64,000 bases of DNA from contig NZ_CP053708.1 of assembly GCF_013201075.1 (NCBI RefSeq), forward strand, positions 4,097,501-4,161,500. The letters run 5' to 3'. The DNA is from Lichenicola cladoniae. GTDB lineage: Bacteria; Pseudomonadota; Alphaproteobacteria; Acetobacterales; Acetobacteraceae. This document shows positions 33,867 to 42,402 of this stretch, one piece after another. Numbering within the stretch: the stretch's first letter is position 1; each line of letters starts with the position of its first letter. Position numbers and translations under genes: made by a program. Under the pieces are notes generated by a model. That model searched no databases and was not told where the DNA came from. It was given only the letters and a program-made list of their open reading frames with translations.

Positions 33867-33943
33867 GCACCCGTAGCTCAATTGGATAGAGCACCAGACT
33901 ACGAATCTGGGGGTTGGAAGTTCGAGTCTTTCCGGGTGCGCCA
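33867..33943 (+). tRNA. tRNA-Arg (anticodon ACG), CCA encoded
   Basis: The 77-nt sequence folds into a full cloverleaf: acceptor stem GCACCCG/CGGGTGC, D-stem GCTC/GAGC, anticodon stem CCAGA/TCTGG with loop CTACGAA (anticodon ACG), and T-arm GGAAG-TTCGAGT-CTTTC with one G-T pair. The discriminator base is G and the 3' CCA is present in the DNA. The ACG anticodon is expected to be edited to ICG to read CGU, CGC and CGA. The AT-richer island with secreted paralogues and glycosyltransferases begins just downstream, so this gene may mark the insertion point. Confidence 0.97.
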
Positions 33944-34003
33944 CGCCGTCCATCGACCTCGTTCAGATGTCGACGAGCAGGCGCTGGCTGTCACGAAACA
34001 GAA

Positions 34004-34035
34004 AATTCCCCCCCGTTCATCGAACGGGAGGAATT
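34004..34035 (-). terminator. Rho-independent terminator of the first secreted paralogue
   Basis: The stem CCCGTTC/GAACGGG with loop ATC is extended by AATTCC/GGAATT across a small bulge. Read on the minus strand it is followed by TTTTCTGTTT. It lies 45 bp past the stop codon of the gene at 34081-35319. A related hairpin follows the second paralogue at 35662-35692. Confidence 0.75.
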
Positions 34036-34080
34036 GTCGGTCGGTTGGACGTTGCGGCAACCGAAGCGGGTGCCGGTCAG

Positions 34081-35319
34081 CTACTTGATCACGGTCACCG
34101 GAGCGTTTTGTGCAAGCCAGAACGCGGCGGCGTTCAGGCTTTCCGAAGCAGTTCCGGTCTTGGCGATCACCGCGCCCGGACCTTCATAGTTCTCGACACT
34201 ATAGTCTGTCGGGATCGCGTTTGCCGCCACCAATTTCGTCACGGCCGCCGTAACGTCCTCCACGAATGTTGGGCTACCGCCAGGCGAGAAGACGACCGAA
34301 GTGCGGATCCCGTTAGCAACGCCCCACCGGATCTGAGCTTCGATGAACTCCGGCCAGCCAGCACCCAGGGTGATGAAGTTCCTCGCCGGAATATCGATGG
34401 CGATCGCGCCACCATACAGGCAGGCCTGTGCCAGATTGCCCCATACCCGATCGGTCGCCCCAAAGGTCCCACCCAGCGCCGCGACGCCCCCGCCCGGCGT
34501 GGCGAACGGTGCGATCGTGACCTTCGACAAGGCCGGACGCGACCGAACCTTATCCATCCAGGTCTTGACCCCCTTCAGGTCGGACGCCGTATAGCTTTCG
34601 ACCGAACCACCCAGGTTCAGATTGATGTACTGCGGAGTCCAGCCAGACGAGGCGAGAAAGCTGTCATAGGCATTTCCGTTGTCGAAGAAGCCATTCTGGC
34701 CAGCCTCGAAAACGCCGCCACCATAGGGCTGGAACGACGTCAGGATCTCCCGATCGACGGCGGCAGTCGCCGGGCTGACCGCGCTGCCATGGATGTAGAT
34801 GCCGCCCCGGCCGGTGGCCAGCAGGTTGGCGACACTGGCGGTGGTGAGATTGGTGAAACCAAAGTCCCCGCCAACAAAGACATTTCCGGTCTGAATGGTG
34901 AAGCTCACACTTCCTGGCTTGTCGAGGGCTCTGTCAGCAATCGTAGTGCTACCATCATAGGTAAGCATATTGACATAGAGATTGCGATCCTTGGCAGCGG
35001 ACCCGCCGTACGCGTCGTTCAGGAAGTTCACGCTGACGACGTGCTTTCCAGTTCCCCATGAACCGAGAAGCATGAAGTTCTGCGACGCCCCGGCGCCATG
35101 CAGCGCCGTCGACGTGAGCTTGCCGTTTATCTGCTTGCCATCGACAGCGACGGTGAACATCGCATCACCCTTATAGGCGTCCTCGGACATGTTGAGGACC
35201 AGCGTATCCGTCGACATGGCATATGCCCGCTGGTGAAATGCTGTTGCCGATATCAATCCAAGCCCAACGAGAGCGGCTCGCGTCGCTAACCGGATCGATG
35301 AATGAATTGCCTGGGTCAT
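34081..35319 (-). CDS. Secreted protein with CBM60-like domain, tandem paralogue A
   Basis: The 412-residue protein has a signal peptide cleaved after AYA near residue 34. Residues about 38-130 look like a CBM60-type calcium-dependent carbohydrate-binding module: LVLNMSEDAYKGDAMFTVAVDG, GSWGTGKHVVSVNFLNDAYGG and RNLYVNMLTYDG. Residues about 150-412 form a second domain I do not recognise, with VFVGGDFGFTN, GIYIHGSAVSP, FEAGQNGFFDNGNAYDSFLA and YGGAIAIDIPARNFITLGAGW; its alternating pattern would suit an alpha/beta barrel. A polysaccharide-binding or -cleaving role outside the cell is inferred. ATG is preceded by GGAAGGAAAAGC. A terminator follows. Confidence 0.8.
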   Translation of the reverse strand: MTQAIHSSIRLATRAALVGLGLISATAFHQRAYAMSTDTLVLNMSEDAYKGDAMFTVAVDGKQINGKLTSTALHGAGASQNFMLLGSWGTGKHVVSVNFLNDAYGGSAAKDRNLYVNMLTYDGSTTIADRALDKPGSVSFTIQTGNVFVGGDFGFTNLTTASVANLLATGRGGIYIHGSAVSPATAAVDREILTSFQPYGGGVFEAGQNGFFDNGNAYDSFLASSGWTPQYINLNLGGSVESYTASDLKGVKTWMDKVRSRPALSKVTIAPFATPGGGVAALGGTFGATDRVWGNLAQACLYGGAIAIDIPARNFITLGAGWPEFIEAQIRWGVANGIRTSVVFSPGGSPTFVEDVTAAVTKLVAANAIPTDYSVENYEGPGAVIAKTGTASESLNAAAFWLAQNAPVTVIK

Positions 35320-35417
35320 GTGCTTTTCCTTCCTGACCCGAGATGAATATCGGGTTGGTGCCAGGCAGTAATGACAGCCCGCAGCGGCGAAAGGAAAGCT
35401 TTAATAACGAGTTTTTT

Positions 35418-35430
35418 ACGATAATATCGT
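35418..35430. promoter_or_regulatory. 13-bp perfect palindrome upstream of paralogue A
   Basis: ACGATAATATCGT reads the same on both strands and lies about 100 bp upstream of the start codon at 35319, with further GATATATC palindromic sequence next to it (35434-35441). It may be a protein-binding site; a regulator cannot be named. Confidence 0.35.
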
Positions 35431-35661
35431 CTCGATATATCAACGTTCAGCTTGGGTTGGTCATCGGCGTATACCGTCCACCCTTATGGGACGTGACGGG
35501 TTTTCTGAGACTTTCTATACTACCTTAGGTTGTAGTTACATCTTAACGCCGGTAATTTATAACCCAAGGTAGAATATGTTTATTTTCATTTTCTCAGGGT
35601 TGTGTACCGATTGACTTCTCTACCTCTGACCTTGCCCCGCTATAAATGATCGTGACGAAAA

Positions 35662-35692
35662 GCTCCCTCCCCGTTTCGGGCCGGAGAGAGTG
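35662..35692 (-). terminator. Terminator-like hairpin after secreted paralogue B
   Basis: On the minus strand CTCTCTCC and GGGGAGGGAG enclose an inner CCCG-AAA-CGGG hairpin, followed by CTTTTCG. It lies about 30 bp past the stop of the gene at 35720-36955, in the same place as the terminator after paralogue A, consistent with duplication of gene and terminator together. Confidence 0.6.
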
Positions 35693-35719
35693 CTCGTCGG
35701 TTTAATCACTGACTGCTTG

Positions 35720-36955
35720 TTACTTACCGGCTGCCACTGGGGCATTCTTCGCCAGCCACAAAGCTGCAGCATTGAGGCTCTCGGATTGATTTTCCGAACC
35801 GGCGATCTTAGCCCCTGCACCAGTATAGTTCTCTACGCTGTAGTCGGTAGGAATCGCGTTCGCAGCGACCAGCTTGGCAACAGAAGCAGCCACGTCCTCG
35901 ACGAAGGTCGGGCTGTTGCCGGGCGAGAAGATCACCGATGTACGGATCCCGTTAGCGGCCCCCCACCTGATTTGCGACTCGATGAACTCGGGCCAACCCG
36001 CGCCCAGCGTTATGAAGTTTGAAGCGGGAACATCGATTGCGATCGCGCCGCCATACAGGCACGCCTGTGCGAGATTCCCCCAGACCGGATCGGAAGCCGA
36101 GAACGTACCGCCCAACGATGCTACATTGCCGCCCGGAGTTGCGACCGGAGCTATGGTGGCGCCGGCAAGCTCTGATCGCGAACGGACCTGATCCATCCAG
36201 TTCTTCACCGACGCGAGATCCGACGCAGAATAGCTGTCGACCGGACCACTCAGGTTCAGGTTGATCGCCTGCGGGACCCATCCTGACGCGGCCAGGTAGC
36301 TGTCATACGCATCCCCCCGGTTGAAGAAGGTGTTCTGTCCGGCTTCGAAGACGCCCCCGTATGGCAGGAAGGCAGTAAGGACGGCGCGAACAGCGGCGGC
36401 CGTCGCGGCGCTGACTGCGGTGCCGTGCAGATAGACGCTGCCTCGGCCTGTCGCCAGCAAGCCGGAAACGCCTCCAGTCGTTAGGTTCGTGAAGCCGAAG
36501 TCTCCGCCGATGAAGATATTTCTGTCTGCAGTCGTGAAATTTCTGGTGCCGTTAGACATGAGCGCCGCGTCAATGACCGTGGCACTGCCGTCATAGGTCA
36601 GGGTGTTGACGTAGAGGTTGCGGTCGGTTGTAGGTCTGCCCGCATACAGGTCGTTGTTAAAGCTCACCGAAACGACATGCGCACCCGCCCCCCACGACCC
36701 GCTAACCGTAACGTCCTGCGAAGCGCCAGACGCGTGAGCTGCCGTCACTTTCCGCGCGCCGCCAACCTGACTGCCATCGACTGAGATCGTGAACGACGCG
36801 TCGCCTTTATACGCATCCTCCGACACGTTGACGACCAGCGTATCGGCGCCCGCAGCTCGAGCGCTTCTATATTCGGTCATCCCGGAAAGAAGCGTAAGTC
36901 CTGCAAAGAGATTTCTTTTAGACAAGCGAATGGAGGGTTTGATGGCAGAGATCAC
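35720..36955 (-). CDS. Secreted protein with CBM60-like domain, tandem paralogue B
   Basis: The 411-residue protein is a full-length paralogue of the protein at 34081-35319: the same signal peptide layout (cleavage after ARA), the same CBM60-like block (LVVNVSEDAYKGDASFTISV, GSWGAGAHVVSVSFNNDLY, RNLYVNTLTYDG) and the same unknown domain (GGDFGFTNLTTGGVSGLLAT, FEAGQNTFFNRGDAYDSYLA, GGAIAIDVPASNFITLGAGW). Conservation is highest in the C-terminal 150 residues, which suggests an enzyme core there. It starts at GTG 36955 with AAGGA a few bases upstream. The near-identical spacing of domains points to recent tandem duplication. Substrate unknown. Confidence 0.8.
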   Translation of the reverse strand: MISAIKPSIRLSKRNLFAGLTLLSGMTEYRSARAAGADTLVVNVSEDAYKGDASFTISVDGSQVGGARKVTAAHASGASQDVTVSGSWGAGAHVVSVSFNNDLYAGRPTTDRNLYVNTLTYDGSATVIDAALMSNGTRNFTTADRNIFIGGDFGFTNLTTGGVSGLLATGRGSVYLHGTAVSAATAAAVRAVLTAFLPYGGVFEAGQNTFFNRGDAYDSYLAASGWVPQAINLNLSGPVDSYSASDLASVKNWMDQVRSRSELAGATIAPVATPGGNVASLGGTFSASDPVWGNLAQACLYGGAIAIDVPASNFITLGAGWPEFIESQIRWGAANGIRTSVIFSPGNSPTFVEDVAASVAKLVAANAIPTDYSVENYTGAGAKIAGSENQSESLNAAALWLAKNAPVAAGK

Positions 36956-38092
36956 ACTTAATTCCTTGCTGATACGATATGAGACAGATTGACCTTGGCA
37001 TCTCGGAACGGATGCGGAAAGTGCCTATTTGCGTCGAAACGATGTCTTATTATTTTAATAGTCTGTGATTTTACAAAGGAGACCTCTTGTGAATCATCCT
37101 AATAGGAAATAATTCAGTATCGTTCCGATGTCGGTCCGGTTTGCATTGGACAAGAACCAGGAGCCGGACATGGGAGCAGAGTCCCACTCGCCTGATGTTA
37201 TAACAGTCGTCCTGAATGTCAGGAGGTTCATGAGGGCAAGCAGGGACGATACCTACCGACTCATCTCGTCGATGACCTGAGTGCTTGTCCGCTACTTCCG
37301 GTCGGGGCTAGGTAGCCGCATGCCGTTGGATACCGACGGTGCAGCTTCCTGATCGGATGAGCACCTTGGCTAAGGCCGCAGCGTGGTGGCCCAGCACCCA
37401 CCCTTCAACGCCTGATACTGGGTGCAGCTTAAGCAGTTCAGAATGACGGTGAGGATGAAATTCGGAGCTGGCGAGACCTCGCGACGTGATGGAGAGCAGA
37501 TGTCTGCACATCCGAACGCCCTCGCCTGCCGCGATCCTATCGCGATTCCGGCAACTACCTGCTCCTGCTCGCCGATGAGGCCTTCGGCTTCAAAAGCCGG
37601 GGCAAGAAGCGGGTTGTAGTCAATAATCCATTATTTCGCGCATAAGTTGTATGAGGCAATATTAAAGCGAGTCGCGCTATGGTTGTGTGTGACTGCTAGG
37701 GGGAGAGCGTCGCCACTCGCATATACCCTCTTCCACGAAGCTCTTCTTCCACAGGGCTTTGGTCACCCGAGCCCGCTCCGTGCCAACGCTATGCTATCAG
37801 CGCCTCGACAGCTAATAACGGTAAAATGATGCGTCATGGATGACCTGATGAGTAGTCCCGCCCTAAGACGATGTCCGCTATTTGGTATACGCGATCCTAT
37901 AATGTCGCCCGCGTTATTTTCCATAACCATACCCACGCCGTCGATTTGGAGCCTCGGCACAGACGCCCAGGAGGACGGCCCCGCTTCGATAAGGCATGTC
38001 CCTCATGGAATTTCGGCGGAGGCCCGATCTTACGAGGCTTTATCCGCAGATTTCGGTTTCTTGACCGGGACGAAGATCGGGAATCATACAGC
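36956..38092. other. Gene-poor AT-rich region with one copy of a ~70-bp repeat
   Basis: About 1.1 kb with no convincing gene. The first part (36956-37270) is AT-rich and includes a good ribosome-site-like AAAGGAG before a 7-codon frame. The middle part (37300-37620) is more GC-rich with broken reading frames and looks like decayed coding sequence of unknown origin. The repeat at 37622-37691 matches one at 40426-40495. The frame of the next glycosyltransferase stays open upstream of 38093 but its codons do not look coding. Confidence 0.5.
37622..37691 (+). repeat. ~70-bp direct repeat, copy 1
   Basis: This stretch aligns without gaps to 40426-40495; I count about 54 identical positions of 70. 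Best-kept parts are CATTATTTC, TAAGTTGTAT and TCGCGCTATGGTTGT. Both copies are on the plus strand and each lies a few hundred bases upstream of a glycosyltransferase gene (38093 and 40799). That arrangement suits a shared promoter or leader element, though a relic of a duplicated segment is also possible. Confidence 0.65.
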
Positions 38093-39019
38093 ATGACTAG
38101 TCGAAAGCTCGGTATAGCCGTTACGACATATAACCGTTGCGACATTTTACTCTCGGGGCTGGAGGCGATAAAGCGCCTTACTTCGATAGATTACGAACTT
38201 GTTGTCTGCGACGATGGTTCGGTCGATGACACCGTTTCAGCCTTAACCAGGCATAATATAACGGTCGTCGGCAAGACGAATAAAGGCATAGCCTGGAACA
38301 AGAACCGGGGACTTTTTTACCTTAGTCAACACATGTGCTGCGACACAATCATCTTGCTTGACGATGATGCACATCCGGTCTTGATGGGCTGGGAACAGGA
38401 ATGGATCGCAGCTTGCGATCGGTTCGGGCATGTGAACTACATCCCGCCGCACTACCGCGAAAGCCTGCTTGCAGGAAAAATGACGGCAACGAACCCTGGG
38501 GTCGGTCCGACGGTAGGGGGCATGGCAATCGGACAGACTGCACAAGCCTTATCCTGTGTTGGATACATGGATGTGCGCTTCGGCCGCTACGGACATGAGC
38601 ACTCAGACTTCACGGGGCGCTTCGCTCGTGCAGGATTTGGAGGTTTCAAATATCAAGGGCTCACAAGCATAGAAGACGTTTATTACCTCATCGAGGGCGG
38701 TATAGAGCTTGTTCCAAGCGAGAGCAGCGGCACACCTCACGATCTTTCCCAAAATGGGGCACTGCTGGGTCAGCTAGCGAATGATCCCATCTACCGATCA
38801 CCCTGGCGGACCGATGCCGAGATGCGCGATTTCCTGTCCGAGATGCCAATCGCGTTCTGGGGTGCGCAGGGGGGGTTGATTCCTCCGCGTGAAGCGTTCA
38901 GCGCGAGCGCGTATCTCACCCAGTATGACGACGTTCGTGACGCAAATAACGACGCGCTCGAACATTATGTCCGGGCTGGGCGCTCCGAAGGACGGGCTTA
39001 TGGTCGGGCAACGGAGTAG
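38093..39019 (+). CDS. Family 2 (GT-A) glycosyltransferase with C-terminal HY/EGR tail motif
   Basis: The 308-residue protein opens MTSRKLGIAVTTYNRCDILL, the GT2 N-terminus, with VVCDDGSVDDTV at about residue 40 and the DxD-like LLDDDAHPV near residue 85. The C-terminal YLTQYDDVRDA and HYVRAGRSEGRAYGR form the short tail module found on many exopolysaccharide glycosyltransferases. It has no signal peptide and should act on the cytoplasmic side. ATG 38093 starts the conserved region. Base composition is AT-richer than the flanking genome, in keeping with acquisition. Downstream, 39020-40798 is gene-poor. Sugar and acceptor unknown. Confidence 0.82.
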   Translation: MTSRKLGIAVTTYNRCDILLSGLEAIKRLTSIDYELVVCDDGSVDDTVSALTRHNITVVGKTNKGIAWNKNRGLFYLSQHMCCDTIILLDDDAHPVLMGWEQEWIAACDRFGHVNYIPPHYRESLLAGKMTATNPGVGPTVGGMAIGQTAQALSCVGYMDVRFGRYGHEHSDFTGRFARAGFGGFKYQGLTSIEDVYYLIEGGIELVPSESSGTPHDLSQNGALLGQLANDPIYRSPWRTDAEMRDFLSEMPIAFWGAQGGLIPPREAFSASAYLTQYDDVRDANNDALEHYVRAGRSEGRAYGRATE

Positions 39020-40798
39020 TATACCCGGGCTAGTCCGCCGGAATTGGTGTCGGGAATTATCCTGATCCGAAAGCGTTTTCTTTGCGACCTCGGATCATGG
39101 AACCAAGCCTCGGATCTTGGCGACGGTCCGGATGCCAACTGCATCGCGATGTCGGTGATGCCGATCCGGTCTTGATGGGTGTGCACAGCAAAGCCACGCC
39201 CTCCAGGACACGATGCACACGCCTGGAAGCCACACCAATGAAGGTGCCTGCTTGGCCGCCGCCCCGATCTAGAACCATGCCGGCCGCGAACCGATCGAGA
39301 TCTGGCACAGGACGAGGGAGGAATCGGCCAGCAGAGGCACGCTGATCTGGCACTAGCTCGAACGCGGTCTCACGTGCCGGCGCCGCGGAAGCGCTCCTAT
39401 ACGTAGGCGAATTTGTTTGGAATGGTCCGTAACGCTGGCCACGGCCAGCATTGAAAGCGTGAACTTGATGCTGGTCGCTATCGGCGGCTACGCATCGAGG
39501 AGTGCCAGTGCGGTGGTTCGTGTGGATGGCGCCACTTGGCACCAACCGGACAACAAAAACGTCGGGAAACTACCTGCTTACAACCACCTCCACCTGACCC
39601 TTCAACATATTCGCCGTAGCCGTTGATACGTGCTGTCAAGCTAGAAATAGCCCTGCTGCAGTGGCAGAACGCGTCCGCGGTCATCGCCAGCCACCTGGGC
39701 GCCGGTAATTGAATGTCGCGACTGAGAGAGCTTTGCAGGCACTCCAAAGCCCTGCTCAAGCCACACAACCTCGCCGTCAGTAGATGGAACCTGCCCTCTT
39801 AACGCGTTCTTTCAGACTGTTCTCACTTTAAGGTTGTATCTATGTGCGATAGAACATCGAGTTAATGACAGTGCGCCGTTGATCGTAGATGGTCGCCATG
39901 ACGCGCAAAACGACCCCAGCGAACACGGATTCGGATGCATCCGATCTGGACAGCCGAACGTCAATCTCTATGCGTGGAATCGAATACCGTGATCAGGGGC
40001 CGCACCCCGACATCACCAGGGTGGGGTCCACCCATCCGACACGCGGTCAGTATACGCAAATATAACTTGCAGCCATACTGGCAGCGAGTAGTTAAGTTCG
40101 TATGTTTATTGGCAATTTAACGTCCGACAACGACTAAGTGATGATGCAACGGTAAAGTCATGACTGCAACGTTTGCGTGCGCCGGGGCAGGAACTTACCT
40201 CCCATAGGAGTTGCGTCACCAGTCCAGTGCCCTTCGTGGTCTGGAAGGACGCGGGACCGCAGCGCCGCTACACCGACCGAGACGGCAATTCCGCTGATCA
40301 TTGCAGCACCTAGATGGAAAGCCCTGCTAAAGACCGGGCCCTCGATCAAGCAATGAGACAGAACGGATAACGACATTTTCATTCATCGACGGCATTGCAA
40401 AGCATCTACGGAACGAACCGAGGTTAATAAATCATTATTTCTCGCGTAAGTTGTATATACCTGTATCAAAGTCAATCGCGCTATGGTTGTCTCTGGCCAT
40501 GATGAAGAGGTCATCGCGGCTGAGGGCTCTACTTTCCAAGGCGGACGTGAATTCTAGAGAGTTTGAGCCGGCATCGAAGTTCGGCAGGATCTCATCCTAT
40601 CGATAGAGGCGTCTGTAAACTTAGCTGGATAACGAATTTTTGACGGTCGGTTGGAAATGGGGCGTGCTTTAGACGGCTGAATCCGCTTTCCATGATTTAG
40701 CCTTGAAGCGGCTATCTACTGTGTCCGATATGCCCTGTGCTCGATTCTACCGCGCCTATGACCATCTTGAACGACAGACAGAGACAAGGACCCGAGCC
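39020..40798. other. Gene-poor, apparently decayed region with repeat copy 2
   Basis: About 1.8 kb between two glycosyltransferase genes. Frames in 39050-39550 are GC-rich but broken and match no family I recognise, so a degraded mobile element or gene is likely. A 58-codon frame at 39889-40065 (starts MVAMTRKTTPANTD) has an ATG but no good ribosome site. The region ends with the repeat copy at 40426-40495 and about 300 bp of leader before the next gene. No transposase, terminal repeats or tRNA are visible. Confidence 0.5.
40426..40495 (+). repeat. ~70-bp direct repeat, copy 2
   Basis: Ungapped partner of 37622-37691, again on the plus strand and again upstream of a glycosyltransferase (start 40799). 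The right third, TCGCGCTATGGTTGT, is identical in the two copies. The distance to the gene is about 300 bp here and 400 bp for copy 1, so if it is a promoter both mRNAs have long leaders. Confidence 0.65.
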
Positions 40799-42352
40799 AT
40801 GGCGACAATCGCCTGCCTGATCATGATGAAGAACGAGCAGACACTTATCGAGCCCTGGCTGCTTTACCATGCCGACCTGTTCGGCATCGACAACCTCTAT
40901 GTCTTCGATAACGGGTCGACCGATGCCCACAGCCTGGCGATACTCGAGAAGTACGAGAGCCAAGGCCTCAACGTCGACCGGTTCTTCACGACCCCGAGCG
41001 CATATGCTCATAAGGGCGATATCATCAGCTTGCTGGTCAAATCCCTCGATGGCTTGAATAAATACGACTTTTTTGTACCGCTCGACTGCGACGAGTTTCT
41101 TATGCTCCGCGACCCCGGTTCGGAGAGCGGGTATACGTCCTCGAAAGACCGCATTATTAGCTACTTTGACTCGATTGATGCCGACGAGGGTCGGATCCTG
41201 AAGGTCAGGGAAAACCTGACCAACGTCCTCGGCCATGCCGGTCTGTTCAAATCCGCTTTCTCAGCCAACACGATCTACCCGAGAAATTCTCTGGTCGAGA
41301 CCGATCATGGTTACCAGAACGCGACGTCCAGCCGTGCGCCCGGATATCGGGAAGTCGATCTGGCTTATGCGCACTTCCATTATCGCCCTTACGAAGAACT
41401 CATCCAGGTCTCGCGCGAGAAACTGCGGATGGCACTGACCGACGGCGACATGAACAACAAGGTCACCTTGAGTAACTTCAAGGGCCGGGGATCCCATCTG
41501 GTTGAATATTTCATGAACGATGCCGAGACCTATTATGGCCGTTTCCGGCACGTCCCCACCGGGATACTGTTGCCTGAGTTGACCGAGCGGTTTTCTGCAC
41601 TGGGCGTGCCGGTACCGTTCTCTGACTTCGAGCTTCCCAAGGAAACCGCACGCAACCTGGTGATCGATAGCATCGAACACGACTGGATCCAGGGCTGGGC
41701 CCGCGATCGGACCAATCCGAGGCAACCTCTCTTCACTCAGCTTCTGCTCGATAACGTGCCGTTCGTGGAAATGATCTGCGACGAGCCACGTGCGGATGTC
41801 ATGGCAGACGGATACGAGACCGATCAGGTCGGTTTCCGCGTGCGGCTACCGGAGGTAGTTCTCGATGGCTCCAGCCACACTCTTTCGGCTCGCGACCTGG
41901 AAGGTAACGGGATCCCCCTGTCCCTGAACAACGTCATGTTCCAGTCGATCGAGGTCAGCGCCGACGCGTTTCTCCCGGTCCGGAGCCATATCGATGGCGT
42001 GACCGATGGCGGTGTCGAGGGCTGGGTCCTGAACGGCCAGGACGGTGACGAGCTCAAAGGAGGCTGCTCGGTCATCCTGGTCAATGGTTCCAAAGTAATC
42101 GCCGAGACTGTCGCAGATCTCGAACGCCAGGACGTGTCTACTGTGCTGGGTGGCGACCCTAACTGCGGCTTCCGGTTTGAGCTTCCAAATGACGGTGTCG
42201 CTGGCGACCTCAGCCTATACGTAATGCCTGGAATGCGGCCACTTCATGGTAGCCCGTTCAACTTAAACGGCACTGCAAGCATTAGTACTCGTGATTTGCC
42301 GAGCGAGCTCCTGGTCGCAGCGGCCGGCACACCGACGTTGGTCGCCGCCTAA
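40799..42352 (+). CDS. GT92-like glycosyltransferase with two C-terminal beta modules
   Basis: The 517-residue protein begins MATIACLIMMKNEQTLIEPW and carries a glyco_tranf_2_4/GT92-type domain: LYVFDNGSTD near residue 35 and VPLDCDEFLML near residue 95 with the metal-binding acidic motif. After about residue 280 come two similar beta-rich modules: one with DWIQGWARDRTN and VGFRVRLPE, one with GGVEGWVLNGQD and CGFRFELPN. The same G-W...GF-x-F pattern occurs twice in the next protein. The start was set at ATG 40799 (AAGGA upstream); ATG 40730 is possible. Probably synthesises a surface glycan with the gene 50 bp downstream. Confidence 0.8.
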   Translation: MATIACLIMMKNEQTLIEPWLLYHADLFGIDNLYVFDNGSTDAHSLAILEKYESQGLNVDRFFTTPSAYAHKGDIISLLVKSLDGLNKYDFFVPLDCDEFLMLRDPGSESGYTSSKDRIISYFDSIDADEGRILKVRENLTNVLGHAGLFKSAFSANTIYPRNSLVETDHGYQNATSSRAPGYREVDLAYAHFHYRPYEELIQVSREKLRMALTDGDMNNKVTLSNFKGRGSHLVEYFMNDAETYYGRFRHVPTGILLPELTERFSALGVPVPFSDFELPKETARNLVIDSIEHDWIQGWARDRTNPRQPLFTQLLLDNVPFVEMICDEPRADVMADGYETDQVGFRVRLPEVVLDGSSHTLSARDLEGNGIPLSLNNVMFQSIEVSADAFLPVRSHIDGVTDGGVEGWVLNGQDGDELKGGCSVILVNGSKVIAETVADLERQDVSTVLGGDPNCGFRFELPNDGVAGDLSLYVMPGMRPLHGSPFNLNGTASISTRDLPSELLVAAAGTPTLVAA

Positions 42353-42402
42353 TTCATCGCCTTGTCACCGACGTCCTAAAACAGGAAGCGAGTATTTTAA
42401 TC

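Larger units (their letters stand above)
35320..35719. other. AT-rich 400-bp gap between the secreted paralogues
   Basis: This gap holds the leader and presumably the promoter of paralogue A (right-to-left) and, at its far end, the terminator of paralogue B. A 13-bp perfect palindrome, ACGATAATATCGT, lies at 35418-35430 in a run of AT-rich sequence and could be an operator. I see no gene in it. Confidence 0.6.

Noticed and set aside
39057-39545. 162-codon minus-strand frame in the gene-poor region, considered as a transposase fragment
   Set aside because: No DDE or other transposase motif in any frame, and no terminal repeats; at most decayed sequence.
40158-40382. 74-codon minus-strand frame with a hydrophobic middle
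   Set aside because: No ribosome site and no family; the hydrophobic stretch is short and weak.
33944-40700. Search for a phage or integrative-element attachment repeat of the tRNA-Arg 3' end
   Set aside because: I found no convincing second copy of the tRNA 3' sequence and no integrase gene within the window.
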